DNA from: Phaeobacter piscinae
GTDB lineage: Bacteria > Pseudomonadota > Alphaproteobacteria > Rhodobacterales > Rhodobacteraceae
Length of the DNA stretch: 64,000 bases
Direction of reading: 5' to 3'
Assembly: GCF_002407245.1 (NCBI RefSeq)
Contig: NZ_CP010681.1
Location: forward strand, 3,485,001 to 3,549,000
The notes beneath the pieces are model-generated. The model was not told the DNA's origin and did no database searches. It was given only the letters and a program-made list of their open reading frames with translations. A program made the translations under genes and the position numbers. Positions 53,341 through 61,472 of this stretch are shown here, piece by piece (within the stretch, counting starts at the first letter, position 1; the number at the start of each line of letters is the position of its first letter).

Positions 53341-54669
53341 ATGATCTCAGCCCTCAACGCATTGACCCAGGATTTGGCGAACAAGAAGCTGTCGTCAGCC
53401 GTAGGTCGCGTGTCCGAAATTTCAGGTGGCGCGATCACGGTGTCGGGGTTGAATGGCCAGGCACGTATCGGGGATCGGTTGATTCTTCGTCGGGCGGGGA
53501 GCGATCCATTGGAAGGTGAGGTTATGCGAATTTCTGGTAGTGAAGTCAGCATGTTACCAGATAAAGCGCCGGATCGCGTCGCCGTCGGGGATGCCGTTCT
53601 ATTGCACCCTACACCGGATTTCGCCCCGGCTGACAGTTGGATCGGACGCGTGATCGATCCCTTTGGTGCACCTCTGGACGGGCGGCCGATGATGCGTGGC
53701 GAGGCGACGCGGGATTTGATGGCCGAGCCACCAAAAGCCGCCTCACGCCGTCCGATGGGAGAGCGACTCGCAACAGGTCTCGCGGTTTTCAACACAATCC
53801 TGCCGATCGTAAAAGGACAGCGTGTCGGTCTTTTTGCTGGGTCAGGTGTGGGGAAATCGACGCTGTTGGCCACGCTGGCACAGAATATGGAGGCTGATGT
53901 CGTGGTTATCGCGCTGATCGGGGAGCGCGGACGTGAGGTCAACCACTTCGTAAAGGATGTCTTGGGCGACGAAGGAATGCGGCGTGCAGTTGTCATCGCC
54001 GCCACATCAGACCAATCAGCGCTGGTGCGCCGCCGATGCGCTTGGTCGGCAATGGCCGTGGCAGAGCATTTCCGCGATCAGGGAAAAAATGTGCTGTTCC
54101 TAGCAGATTCGGTGACCCGATTCGCTGAAGCACATCGCGAGATCGCCGTTTCATCTGGCGAAGCGCCGGCCCTGCGCGGATACCCGCCCTCGGTGACACC
54201 CTTGATTACCGGTCTCTGTGAGCGTGCGGGTCCCGGCAGTGGCGACCAAGGCGACATCACCGCTATTTTCAGCGTGCTCGTCGCAGGTTCCGATATGGAT
54301 GAGCCGATCGCTGATATCCTGCGCGGCGTTCTGGACGGACATATCGTGCTCAACCGTGAGATTGCGGAACGAGGGCGATTCCCGGCTGTAGATGTCTCGC
54401 GATCGGTTTCCAGAAGCCTGCCTGCGGCTGCTACAGCGGATGAAAATTCAGCCATCCTGGACGTTCGGAAATATCTCGGTGCTTACGAACAATCTGAGGT
54501 TATGATCCGCGCGGGCCTGTATTCCGAAGGCAATGATGTGACCCTGGATCAGGCTGTGAAACTCTGGCCAGAGTTGGATTCGTTTTTTGGCAGGTCAGAT
54601 CCTGAAGGTGTGCAAAGCAGTTTTAACCGCCTGATGCTGATGATGCGTCGAGCAGTGGCGATCCGGTAA
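53341..54669 (+). CDS. fliI: Flagellum-specific ATP synthase FliI
   Basis: The 442-residue F1-beta-like ATPase of flagellar export. The Walker A motif AGSGVGKST is at residues 166-174, followed by ALIGERGREVNHF, the Walker B VLFLADSVTRFAEAHREIA (in parts) and the PPSVTPLI loop. It stands alone on the plus strand, divergent from flgB, and is not next to fliH or a clear fliJ. About 700 non-coding bases follow. Confidence 0.97.
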   Translation: MISALNALTQDLANKKLSSAVGRVSEISGGAITVSGLNGQARIGDRLILRRAGSDPLEGEVMRISGSEVSMLPDKAPDRVAVGDAVLLHPTPDFAPADSWIGRVIDPFGAPLDGRPMMRGEATRDLMAEPPKAASRRPMGERLATGLAVFNTILPIVKGQRVGLFAGSGVGKSTLLATLAQNMEADVVVIALIGERGREVNHFVKDVLGDEGMRRAVVIAATSDQSALVRRRCAWSAMAVAEHFRDQGKNVLFLADSVTRFAEAHREIAVSSGEAPALRGYPPSVTPLITGLCERAGPGSGDQGDITAIFSVLVAGSDMDEPIADILRGVLDGHIVLNREIAERGRFPAVDVSRSVSRSLPAAATADENSAILDVRKYLGAYEQSEVMIRAGLYSEGNDVTLDQAVKLWPELDSFFGRSDPEGVQSSFNRLMLMMRRAVAIR

Positions 54670-55365
54670 GTCTGCTGTGTAGTGGCAGGCAAGCCTGAAA
54701 CAAATCAAACGCTTTTCCGTGAAGTAGGTATAGTAGGCGCTGAGGCGTTCATTGAGGTGGTCATATTGTGATGGGTTGGGAAAAATTCTATCCCATCGAT
54801 ATGGTGCGGACTACCGGTAAAATTGTAGGGTCGATACATTTGAACCTGCGGGCCTGCGCAATTCGTCACGCTGGAGGCAGCTCCTGCACTGTTGCTGAAA
54901 GGAGATTGTGGCCTCGAGGACGTCTCCTCATGCCGAATGGCTCTATCCCCAAAGAATCGCAAGGTGATTGCTTCGTTGGTGTTGGTTGGACCGATGGACT
55001 TGTAACGCCGAAAGCGTGATGTGCGCGCCAGGGATTTCGATACCCGGCTCGGGCACCTGCGCCTAAGTCAACATCGCTGCCGCCCACCCCACAATTTGGT
55101 GAGGCGTGTTGTCGGCATGGTTGATGCGGAACGCATTTCAGAATGAGCTTACCGACCTGAAGGCGGCAATCCAAAACGGAACCGTGAAGCACGGCAGCGC
55201 AGCGAAGGCACTTTCCGCAGTTATCGGAGAGGAGTCTTCAGTGGCCGAATTTCGTCAATTTTTCTTTATAAATATAAGGTTACCGCGACAGGTAATGTCC
55301 AGGTTCCTTGAGCGCGGAATAATTCCAGCCGACAGTGCAGCTTTGCCACACAGTCGGCTGAGAAC
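54670..55365. other. Long intergenic region with lower coding bias after fliI
   Basis: About 700 bases with no gene I can support. Plus-strand frames at 54768-55019 (83 codons) and 55106-55438 (110 codons, overlapping flbT) have start codons, but their codon choice is less GC-rich in third positions than the neighbours and they match nothing I know. The segment NELTDLKAAIQNGTVK and beyond (about 55140-55260) looks protein-like, so a decayed gene is possible. An AT-rich patch lies at 55255-55285. Confidence 0.4.
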
Positions 55366-55770
55366 TCATGATGGGCGTACGGCCATCAACCGATCCTCAC
55401 GTGGCAACAAAGTGCGCAACGCTTTCAAGCATCGATAGTGATTGTCGGAGAGGACGGCATCGGTGGCCTCTGCCAGGGATGCACGACTGTCAGGGTCCGT
55501 GAACACCTGGCTCAGTTCCTCGATTCGGCGTAGCATCTGAAGGCGATCCTCCTCGCCATCGACATCGCCAGACAGTACCAACTGGGCCGCGTAACATACC
55601 CGGCGTACAGGAGTATTTGCTTCTTCCGGGTGGATGGCATCACGTAGCCGCAGGATATTTGCATCCGGGGTTACGATGGACAATCGACTACGGCGATCTC
55701 CGTTTTCAATCACTGCACCGTTCACCAATACCCGCTCTTTCGGGGCAAGTTTCAGGACCAATCCGCTCAT
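55366..55770 (-). CDS. flbT: Flagellin mRNA regulator FlbT
   Basis: A 134-residue protein that in Caulobacter and rhizobia binds the flagellin mRNA leader and controls its translation or stability. LVLKLAPKERVLVNGAVIENGDRR (in parts) at the N-terminus is the FlbT signature, and YRCLKALRTLLPRE is near the end. It is the last gene of fliC-flaF-flbT, so it probably feeds back on the first gene of its own unit. Confidence 0.94.
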   Translation of the reverse strand: MSGLVLKLAPKERVLVNGAVIENGDRRSRLSIVTPDANILRLRDAIHPEEANTPVRRVCYAAQLVLSGDVDGEEDRLQMLRRIEELSQVFTDPDSRASLAEATDAVLSDNHYRCLKALRTLLPREDRLMAVRPS

Positions 55771-55772
55771 AT

Positions 55773-56144
55773 TCAGGACGCTCCGCTGCGAAGGCCACGC
55801 ATGATGGCCGTGTTGATTTCCACCAGAAGTCGTACATCCGCTTTGCGGGCCAGGACTTTGCTGGTGTGTTGATGGGTGAATTCCCCAAGCGAGAGCAGCT
55901 GAGCTTTCAATTCGTCCGGGAGAGGATTTCCAGGACTGGCAACTTCGACGGAAAAGATCGACCAGAGTTTGCGATTGTCGGTCAGCGCTGCGGCAAGTTC
56001 GGTAAAGCCTGGCTTACCTTTTTGGGCTGCGGCGACGATGCGACGGGTTACGCGGGCGATGACTTCGTATTCGAGGTTTTTTGCAGTTCGAGTCGGGGCC
56101 TTTGCCGCCGAATAGGCGCTCTTCGCCTTTAGAAGGGCATTCAC
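55773..56144 (-). CDS. flaF: Flagellar biosynthesis regulator FlaF
   Basis: A 123-residue helical protein that works opposite to FlbT as a flagellin translation activator or secretion helper. TAKNLEYEVIARVTRRIVAA and DNRKLWSIFSVEVASPGNPLP (in parts) are typical of FlaF. It is 2 bases upstream of flbT and about 80 bases downstream of the flagellin gene, with a GC hairpin in between. Confidence 0.94.
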   Translation of the reverse strand: MNALLKAKSAYSAAKAPTRTAKNLEYEVIARVTRRIVAAAQKGKPGFTELAAALTDNRKLWSIFSVEVASPGNPLPDELKAQLLSLGEFTHQHTSKVLARKADVRLLVEINTAIMRGLRSGAS

Positions 56145-56190
56145 GTGTTATCCTAACATGTAATCTACAGATTCTCTGCGATAGGGAACC

Positions 56191-56212
56191 AGGGGCGCCT
56201 GACGACGCCCCT
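56191..56212 (-). terminator. Hairpin between fliC and flaF (attenuator candidate)
   Basis: AGGGGCG/CGCCCCT stem with an 8-base loop just after the flagellin stop; no T tract follows on the minus strand. It may partially stop transcription or protect the 3' end of the flagellin mRNA. Confidence 0.5.
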
Positions 56213-56225
56213 AGTCAAGCTGCTA

Positions 56226-57038
56226 TTAACGGAACAGCTGCATCAGGGTTTGCGGCGCCTGGTTTGCAATCGACAGGGATTGCACCGCCAACTGTTGCTG
56301 AGTTTGAAGGGCTTTAAGCCTCGCAGAAGATTCTTCCATATTCGTGTCGGTCATCGTGCTGACACCCATCGTCAGGGAGTCGGAGAGTTTCGATACAAAC
56401 ATGCCTTGGTCAGACAGTCGGTTGGAATCCGCACCCAGCTGGGCTGCTGCATCGATGGCGTTACCGAGCATGGTCTCGATCTCGGTCAGAGCAGTCGAAG
56501 CAGTTGCAACGTCAGAAATTGCGGTGATCCCGGCGGTACTGATATTTGTCGCAGAGTCGATCGCGGTCACGGTGATGGCATCCGCAGATGGATCCAGGCC
56601 ACCCAGAACGGTCAGCGATGTAGTGACGTTGTCATCAAGCAGGTTTGCACCGTTGAATTCAGCTGAATCGATGATGGATTCAATCTGTGCTGCTTTCTTG
56701 GCGATGCTATCCTGGATCTTTGCGTGGTCAACGTTCTCCGAGTTTGCGGAAATCGCCAGCTGCTTCATCTCGGTCAGAGTTTCAACGATCTGCTCGGCAC
56801 CGGACAGAGCCACGGCAACAGTCGCTTCGCCAACGCCCAGAGACTCCTGAACCGACTTATAGCCGGAAATATCAGAGTCCATGGTTTTGGAGATCGCCCA
56901 AACCGCGGCGTTGTCCTTGGCCGAACCGATCCGTTTACCGGTGGAGATCTGGCTCTGGGTGTCGTCAAGGTTGTTGTTCACGGACTGCAGAGTCTGCAGT
57001 GCAACCATTGCGCCATTGTTAGTCAGAATGCTGGACAT
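56226..57038 (-). CDS. fliC: Flagellin
   Basis: A 270-residue filament subunit. The N-terminal helix (ISTGKRIGSAKDNAAVWAIS) and C-terminal helix (LQTQQQLAVQSLSIANQAP) are the conserved D0/D1 parts. The central variable region is short, so there is no real D2/D3, as usual in this group. An AAGGA ribosome-binding site precedes the ATG, but a second ATG, out of frame, sits 5 bases upstream. A leader of about 150 bases follows the CtrA-type box. flaF and flbT are downstream. Confidence 0.96.
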   Translation of the reverse strand: MSSILTNNGAMVALQTLQSVNNNLDDTQSQISTGKRIGSAKDNAAVWAISKTMDSDISGYKSVQESLGVGEATVAVALSGAEQIVETLTEMKQLAISANSENVDHAKIQDSIAKKAAQIESIIDSAEFNGANLLDDNVTTSLTVLGGLDPSADAITVTAIDSATNISTAGITAISDVATASTALTEIETMLGNAIDAAAQLGADSNRLSDQGMFVSKLSDSLTMGVSTMTDTNMEESSARLKALQTQQQLAVQSLSIANQAPQTLMQLFR

Positions 57039-57188
57039 AGCATGTATTCCTTTGATTCGAGGCGTTTTGACCTCTGGTTTCCCTGCCCCGAAGGGCGCTC
57101 TCTGACGTCTTTCTGACCATGCGTTCCGCCGTCCGGCTTCCGCGCCACCCTCTGTTGAAGGTGCAAAGTGACATTGGCCTACTATGTG

Positions 57189-57203
57189 CTAAAGGAGTGC
57201 TAA
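57189..57203. promoter_or_regulatory. CtrA-type box upstream of flagellin
   Basis: CTAA-N7-CTAA on the plus strand (TTAG-N7-TTAG toward fliC), 151 bases upstream of the flagellin ATG. Two of eight positions differ from the consensus. Confidence 0.4.
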
Positions 57204-57246
57204 TGCCGGAAATTCCATTGCTAGAATTTTCTCTAAATTGGGTTGG

Positions 57247-57606
57247 TTATGCGCGTTTCTCCAGGCTGGGCGTGCCACCGGTTGCAAAGCGGGTTTTGCG
57301 GCCTGACTGATCATAGACATCGAGCCCCTTGCGCACACGTCTCAGTTCCGCCATCCGGGTCGCGACCGCTCGGATGCCTTCCATGGCGCTGTCCAGCAGA
57401 ACCTGATTGCGAGACACTTTGCCCTGAACATGTTCCAGCGCTTCACGCTCCAGATCAGCGGTCGTATTAAGTGTCGTTATGATCGCCTCCTTCTTGGCAA
57501 GCAGAGGTTCCAGCTCCTGCAGATTGCCACTCACCAGCGCCGCGCGCTCAGCATCCAGGAGGGTATCAAGTTCTTCGATCAGCTGTTGCGGTGTTTGTTC
57601 AGTCAT
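57247..57606 (-). CDS. flgN: FlgN-like flagellar export chaperone
   Basis: A 119-residue all-helical protein. The layout QLIEELDTLLDAERAAL, then ELEPLLAKKEAIITTL, is the FlgN pattern, a cytoplasmic chaperone that protects FlgK and FlgL before export. Sequence conservation in the family is low, so the call relies on pattern and place, overlapping the flgJ stop. A basic tail is likely the substrate-free region. Confidence 0.8.
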   Translation of the reverse strand: MTEQTPQQLIEELDTLLDAERAALVSGNLQELEPLLAKKEAIITTLNTTADLEREALEHVQGKVSRNQVLLDSAMEGIRAVATRMAELRRVRKGLDVYDQSGRKTRFATGGTPSLEKRA

Positions 57607-57889
57607 TGTCCTGTGCCTCTTTCAATGCGTGATAAAGTGATTCTGCCAAGCCGACGCCGCCCGCTTTGGTGATTTGCTCCGCCTGCGCGCGCACCAGAAA
57701 ACTGGAAAACTGGTCCTCACCAGCGCCGCCGCCCATTGTCTCGCGACTTTCGCCAAGACCGGCGGATTTCAACATTTCTGTAAGGAAAGTCGCCTCAAGT
57801 TCCTGTGCGGCCTTGCGCAGCGGATCTTGTGGCGGGGGGGTGATGGCAGCTGGACGCTGCATCGCCGGAAGTTGAGCAATCGGTTCCAT
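57599..57889 (-). CDS. flgJ: Rod-binding protein FlgJ (N-terminal domain only)
   Basis: A 96-residue rod-cap protein with only the rod-binding domain. KAAQELEATFLTEMLKSAG and GAGEDQFSSFLVRAQAEQI are characteristic. The muramidase domain of enterobacterial FlgJ is absent; the SltF-like enzyme at 43439 may provide that activity. It is divergent from fliK and upstream of flgN. Confidence 0.9.
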   Translation of the reverse strand: MEPIAQLPAMQRPAAITPPPQDPLRKAAQELEATFLTEMLKSAGLGESRETMGGGAGEDQFSSFLVRAQAEQITKAGGVGLAESLYHALKEAQDND

Positions 57890-57951
57890 GATGTACCTCG
57901 TTCTGAGATGTCGAAATTGCTTCGATTTTTTCTATTTTGGCGGATGATCGG

Positions 57952-57966
57952 TTAAAATTGCCGTAA
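57952..57966. promoter_or_regulatory. CtrA-like box between flgJ and fliK
   Basis: TTAA-N7-GTAA (spacer AATTGCC), 63 bases from flgJ and 49 from fliK; one mismatch to consensus. Confidence 0.45.
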
Positions 57967-58014
57967 CCGATTGGCGTTATGGTGTTGGCATCGAGATAGA
58001 ATGTCTGGAAGCCA

Positions 58015-59730
58015 ATGTTTATCAACGCAGTTACAAGCCCCACCTCTGGTGGCGCTCAGGGATCGGAGAAGATCCAGCAAGGCGAATCGGCAAAATCGCG
58101 TAAAGGCGCAAGCTTTGACGCGGTTATGGCAAAGACTGCAAATTCGTCAGAAGACGCAGGAAGCGACGTAGCGCAGGTAGAGGAGGTTGCTGAACAGCAG
58201 GCCACCACTGCGGGTGCGTCGGAAAAGACAAATCAGACAACACAGGATGGTGACGCTGAGGCGGCCAGGGGCGAGGTTCCGCAAGAGGCAGTGGATCAGG
58301 CGGCGGCCAAGGAGGCCGCAGCAGATCCTGAGGTTCCGGCGATTCCCGCGCAGCTGAATGTCAATGTAACCCCGCAAAAGTTGACTGAAAACGGTCGACG
58401 CGATGGCGCAACTGCGGAGAACGCCGAACGCCAGTCCGCCGCTTTGCCTCAGCCAGATGTTGAAGGCGCGGGGGCAGCGGGTGAAGTCAATTCATCTGCC
58501 GAGGGTTCGCCGGATCGTGCCGCTGTGGCGCCGGGTACAGGTACTGATGCAGCGGCCGCTGCTGAGGTCTCTGCAAAGGTCGGTTTGCCGTCTGAGGTAA
58601 AAAGCGATGGATCTAAGGGCAGCCCTGGCAATGCACCAAAAGCGTCTACGGAAACGGGCAGCCCCTCGCAGCAGTTGGTCGCAGATGCGGAAGGCCAATC
58701 AACACCGGGGCTGCGCAGCGATTCGGCAGCCGCTGAGGCCGAGGCGGCGCGTGATGTCGCTGTGGATGGGCGTAGAACTGGGGCCCAGGCAAACATTACA
58801 CCACTCGGGCCAAGAGGTCGGATCGTGCAAACCGATGCCGTCTCCAATCCTGCAACAAGCACTCAGCCAGAGGTGAAACCCGCCGCGGCTTCTGCAACGG
58901 CGGCAGCGCAATCCGAGATGGTGAAGGACGCTGCGAAACCGTCGGTGGTGGGGCAAACCCAACCGGTGCAACAGGCGAACACGGCGGCCACTCCGACACC
59001 GCTGGAGGGGACGCCTTCGCCGGTGCGGGAAAACCTGGAGGCGCGGCGCACAGCTGTTGAACAGATGCGTTCACCCACGCCCACGCAGACCGCTGCGATA
59101 CTGCCTCAGGGTACATATTCGGTTGCCAGCTTTGGTCTCGGCGCAGGGGCTCTTTCCGCGGCTATGCCGACATCTACCTCGGCGCTTGCTATCGATCCGG
59201 CGCTCTCAGCGGAGGTGGGCGGCAGCGCGGTGTCCGGTGGTAGCAGCGGGTTTGAGTTGCCTGGCCTGTCACAGCTGCTGACAGAAGCAACGCTAAGTCC
59301 AGGGACTGTGCATAAACCTGAAACGCCCCGCCTGATCGCGAATCAGATGGCCGAAGCGCTGGCAACGAAGGGAGAGCGTAACGTCGATGTTGCGCTCAAT
59401 CCCAAGGAGCTGGGGCATGTGAATATGCGCGTCTCTGTCACCGAGACGGGAGTCAGTGTCATGATTCAGACTGAGCGCGCTGAAACTGGTGACCTGATGC
59501 GGCGTCATATCAATGAGCTGGCGGATGAATTTAAGCGGATGGGGTTTGAGGATATTTCGTTCCAGTTCTCGGGCGATGAAGCTTCGAATCAAAGCGGTGG
59601 CCGTGGCGAGGCGCATACCCAAGCCGGCCGATCCGCCGGGCTTGGTGATGAGGATCTGGCCGACCTTCCTGCAGAACCGATGACGCAATCACTCAACCTC
59701 GGTGAGGTTGGGCTTGATATGAGGATTTGA
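58015..59730 (+). CDS. fliK: Flagellar hook-length control protein FliK
   Basis: A 571-residue exported ruler protein. Residues 1-430 are a low-complexity Ala/Glu/Gln/Thr-rich stretch, while the C-terminal domain (about 440-520) has the FliK signature VDVALNPKELGHVNMRVSV and RRHINELADEFKRMGFE. It signals FlhB to switch substrates when the hook is long enough. It starts a plus-strand pair with flgD, which begins 4 bases after its stop. Confidence 0.93.
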   Translation: MFINAVTSPTSGGAQGSEKIQQGESAKSRKGASFDAVMAKTANSSEDAGSDVAQVEEVAEQQATTAGASEKTNQTTQDGDAEAARGEVPQEAVDQAAAKEAAADPEVPAIPAQLNVNVTPQKLTENGRRDGATAENAERQSAALPQPDVEGAGAAGEVNSSAEGSPDRAAVAPGTGTDAAAAAEVSAKVGLPSEVKSDGSKGSPGNAPKASTETGSPSQQLVADAEGQSTPGLRSDSAAAEAEAARDVAVDGRRTGAQANITPLGPRGRIVQTDAVSNPATSTQPEVKPAAASATAAAQSEMVKDAAKPSVVGQTQPVQQANTAATPTPLEGTPSPVRENLEARRTAVEQMRSPTPTQTAAILPQGTYSVASFGLGAGALSAAMPTSTSALAIDPALSAEVGGSAVSGGSSGFELPGLSQLLTEATLSPGTVHKPETPRLIANQMAEALATKGERNVDVALNPKELGHVNMRVSVTETGVSVMIQTERAETGDLMRRHINELADEFKRMGFEDISFQFSGDEASNQSGGRGEAHTQAGRSAGLGDEDLADLPAEPMTQSLNLGEVGLDMRI

Positions 59731-59734
59731 GATT

Positions 59735-60427
59735 ATGACGACGAGCGTAACGGGTGCGTCTGCATCGCAACAACAGCAAGCGGCGTCGACCGCCTCGGCT
59801 GAGCCAAAGAAAACCACAGGGATCGCCTCTGATTTTGAGACCTTCCTGAAGATGCTTACCGCACAGGCGCGGTATCAGGATCCTTTGGAACCGATTGATT
59901 CAACAGAATACTCGGCGCAGTTGGCGCAATTCTCAATGGTTGAACAACAGGTTCAGGGCAATGAGGTTCTGGAGGGGATCCAAGCACAGTTGGGTTTGGC
60001 AAACATGGCTGCCATGTCCGGCTGGGTGGGTATGGAAACCCGGTCGGCAGCACCCGCCTACTTTGACGGGGCCAACCCAGTAACCGTCTCGCCGAACCCG
60101 GCCCAGATCGCTGACACTGTGCATCTGGTGGTCAAGGATGACACTGGCAAGGAGGTGCAGAGAATCAGCCTTCCGGTTTCGGCTGAACCTTATCAGTGGC
60201 AGGGTATTGATGACGACGGATATGCGTTTGATCCAGGCAGCTACAGCTTCACGCTGGAGAGCCAGAAAAACGGTGAAGTTGTCCTCTCCGATACTGCGGA
60301 GACCTACACCCGGGTGAAAGAAACCCAGATGCGTGGCAACGAAGTGGCCTTGATCCTGGAAGGCGGCTCGGCGATCTTGGCATCATCGGTGACAGCGCTG
60401 CGCGAACCTGTGGCACCCGCAGTCTGA
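59735..60427 (+). CDS. flgD: Flagellar hook-capping protein FlgD
   Basis: A 230-residue hook scaffold. The N-terminal signature FLKMLTAQARYQDPLEPI followed by EYSAQLAQFSMVEQQ is definitive, and the C-terminal half has the FlgD Ig-like and tudor-like beta domains (YQWQGIDDDGYAFDPGSYSF). It is coupled to fliK. No clear terminator is seen downstream. Confidence 0.96.
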   Translation: MTTSVTGASASQQQQAASTASAEPKKTTGIASDFETFLKMLTAQARYQDPLEPIDSTEYSAQLAQFSMVEQQVQGNEVLEGIQAQLGLANMAAMSGWVGMETRSAAPAYFDGANPVTVSPNPAQIADTVHLVVKDDTGKEVQRISLPVSAEPYQWQGIDDDGYAFDPGSYSFTLESQKNGEVVLSDTAETYTRVKETQMRGNEVALILEGGSAILASSVTALREPVAPAV

Positions 60428-60548
60428 CGCACAAGGGCACCGGAGACCTGGCTCGTGGGTAGCATGAGCCGAAACCACGGAGCCTGACCTGCCAAACCTG
60501 TCGCCATATTTTATCGCCCGCTTTCTGGCATATCTGTCGGACTGCGGC

Positions 60549-61346
60549 GTGAGCGATGCCAGACCTACACCTCTTCTGGGGGGGCGCTCCAACCGTGTCT
60601 GGCGTTTGGGCGGGATTGTGGTGAAACTCTATGGCGACAGTCATGCCAACCCGCTCTTTGCCAATGATGCCGCACGCGAATACGCAGCGCTTCAGGCCCT
60701 GAATGGCACAGCATTTGTGCCAGAACTGCTGACATCCGGTCAGTTTGAGGGGCATGATTGGCTGGCATACCGGCACTCGCCGGGCGTGACCTGGTCGTCG
60801 GGCAGCGCAGAGGTGGCGGCACTACTTGGCCGGTTGCATGCACAGCCCGTGATACCGGGTTTGCCGGCAGGTGTGTCCGGCAGTGCGGCGATCAAAGACC
60901 AGACCCAGTCCATTCTGGCCAATTGCGGCAATGCCGGTGATCTGAACCGGCTTGAGCCCGGCAGGCAGATACCGGCAGCAGGGCGCAGGGTGTTGATCCA
61001 CGGCGATCCTGTACCCGGAAATATCGTGGCCTCCGCCGGCTGTCTGACGCTGATCGACTGGCAATGCCCGCAGATCGGAGACCCGGCTGAGGATCTTGCG
61101 CTGTTCCTGTCTCCCGCAATGCAGCAGGTCTATCGTGGTGCGCCCCTGACAGGGGCAGAGGAGGCAACCTTCCTTGCGGCCTATCCGGATCCGGAGATCA
61201 CCGCGCGCTACCTGTCGCTGAAACCTTGGTACCACTGGCGCATGGCCGCCTACTGCCAATGGCGCGGCGAACGGGATGGTGAGCAAAACAGCCTTGCCTA
61301 TCGCCTGGAACGGGCCGCCCTGGAGGCCTGCCTGGAGCATGTGTGA
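60549..61346 (+). CDS. APH-fold phosphotransferase (choline/sugar kinase-like)
   Basis: A 265-residue aminoglycoside-phosphotransferase-fold protein. The catalytic loop RVLIHGDPVPGNIV and metal-binding LTLIDWQCPQIGDPAEDLALF are intact, and LLGGRSNRVWRL at the N-terminus is the G-loop. Substrate is unknown; thiamine, choline or LPS-sugar kinases share this fold. A GTG at 60549 starts it. It is followed by two glycosyltransferases, so a surface-sugar role is possible. Confidence 0.8.
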   Translation: MSDARPTPLLGGRSNRVWRLGGIVVKLYGDSHANPLFANDAAREYAALQALNGTAFVPELLTSGQFEGHDWLAYRHSPGVTWSSGSAEVAALLGRLHAQPVIPGLPAGVSGSAAIKDQTQSILANCGNAGDLNRLEPGRQIPAAGRRVLIHGDPVPGNIVASAGCLTLIDWQCPQIGDPAEDLALFLSPAMQQVYRGAPLTGAEEATFLAAYPDPEITARYLSLKPWYHWRMAAYCQWRGERDGEQNSLAYRLERAALEACLEHV

Positions 61347-61472
61347 CCCACTCAGGGACATGATCTCGCAACAACAGCGTCAATCCCAAATTCATTGTTT
61401 CCAAATAGCTTACATGGCATATTGTGCGGAATGTCGCTGGCGGTGATGCAGTCGGGTTGACGGCAGTCCGAG

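Noticed and set aside
53280..54005. 241-codon minus-strand frame
   Set aside because: Antisense to the ATP-binding part of fliI, which is unambiguous.
54768..55019. 83-codon plus-strand frame after fliI
   Set aside because: No recognisable motif, weak codon bias and no convincing ribosome-binding site; reported only as part of the intergenic region.
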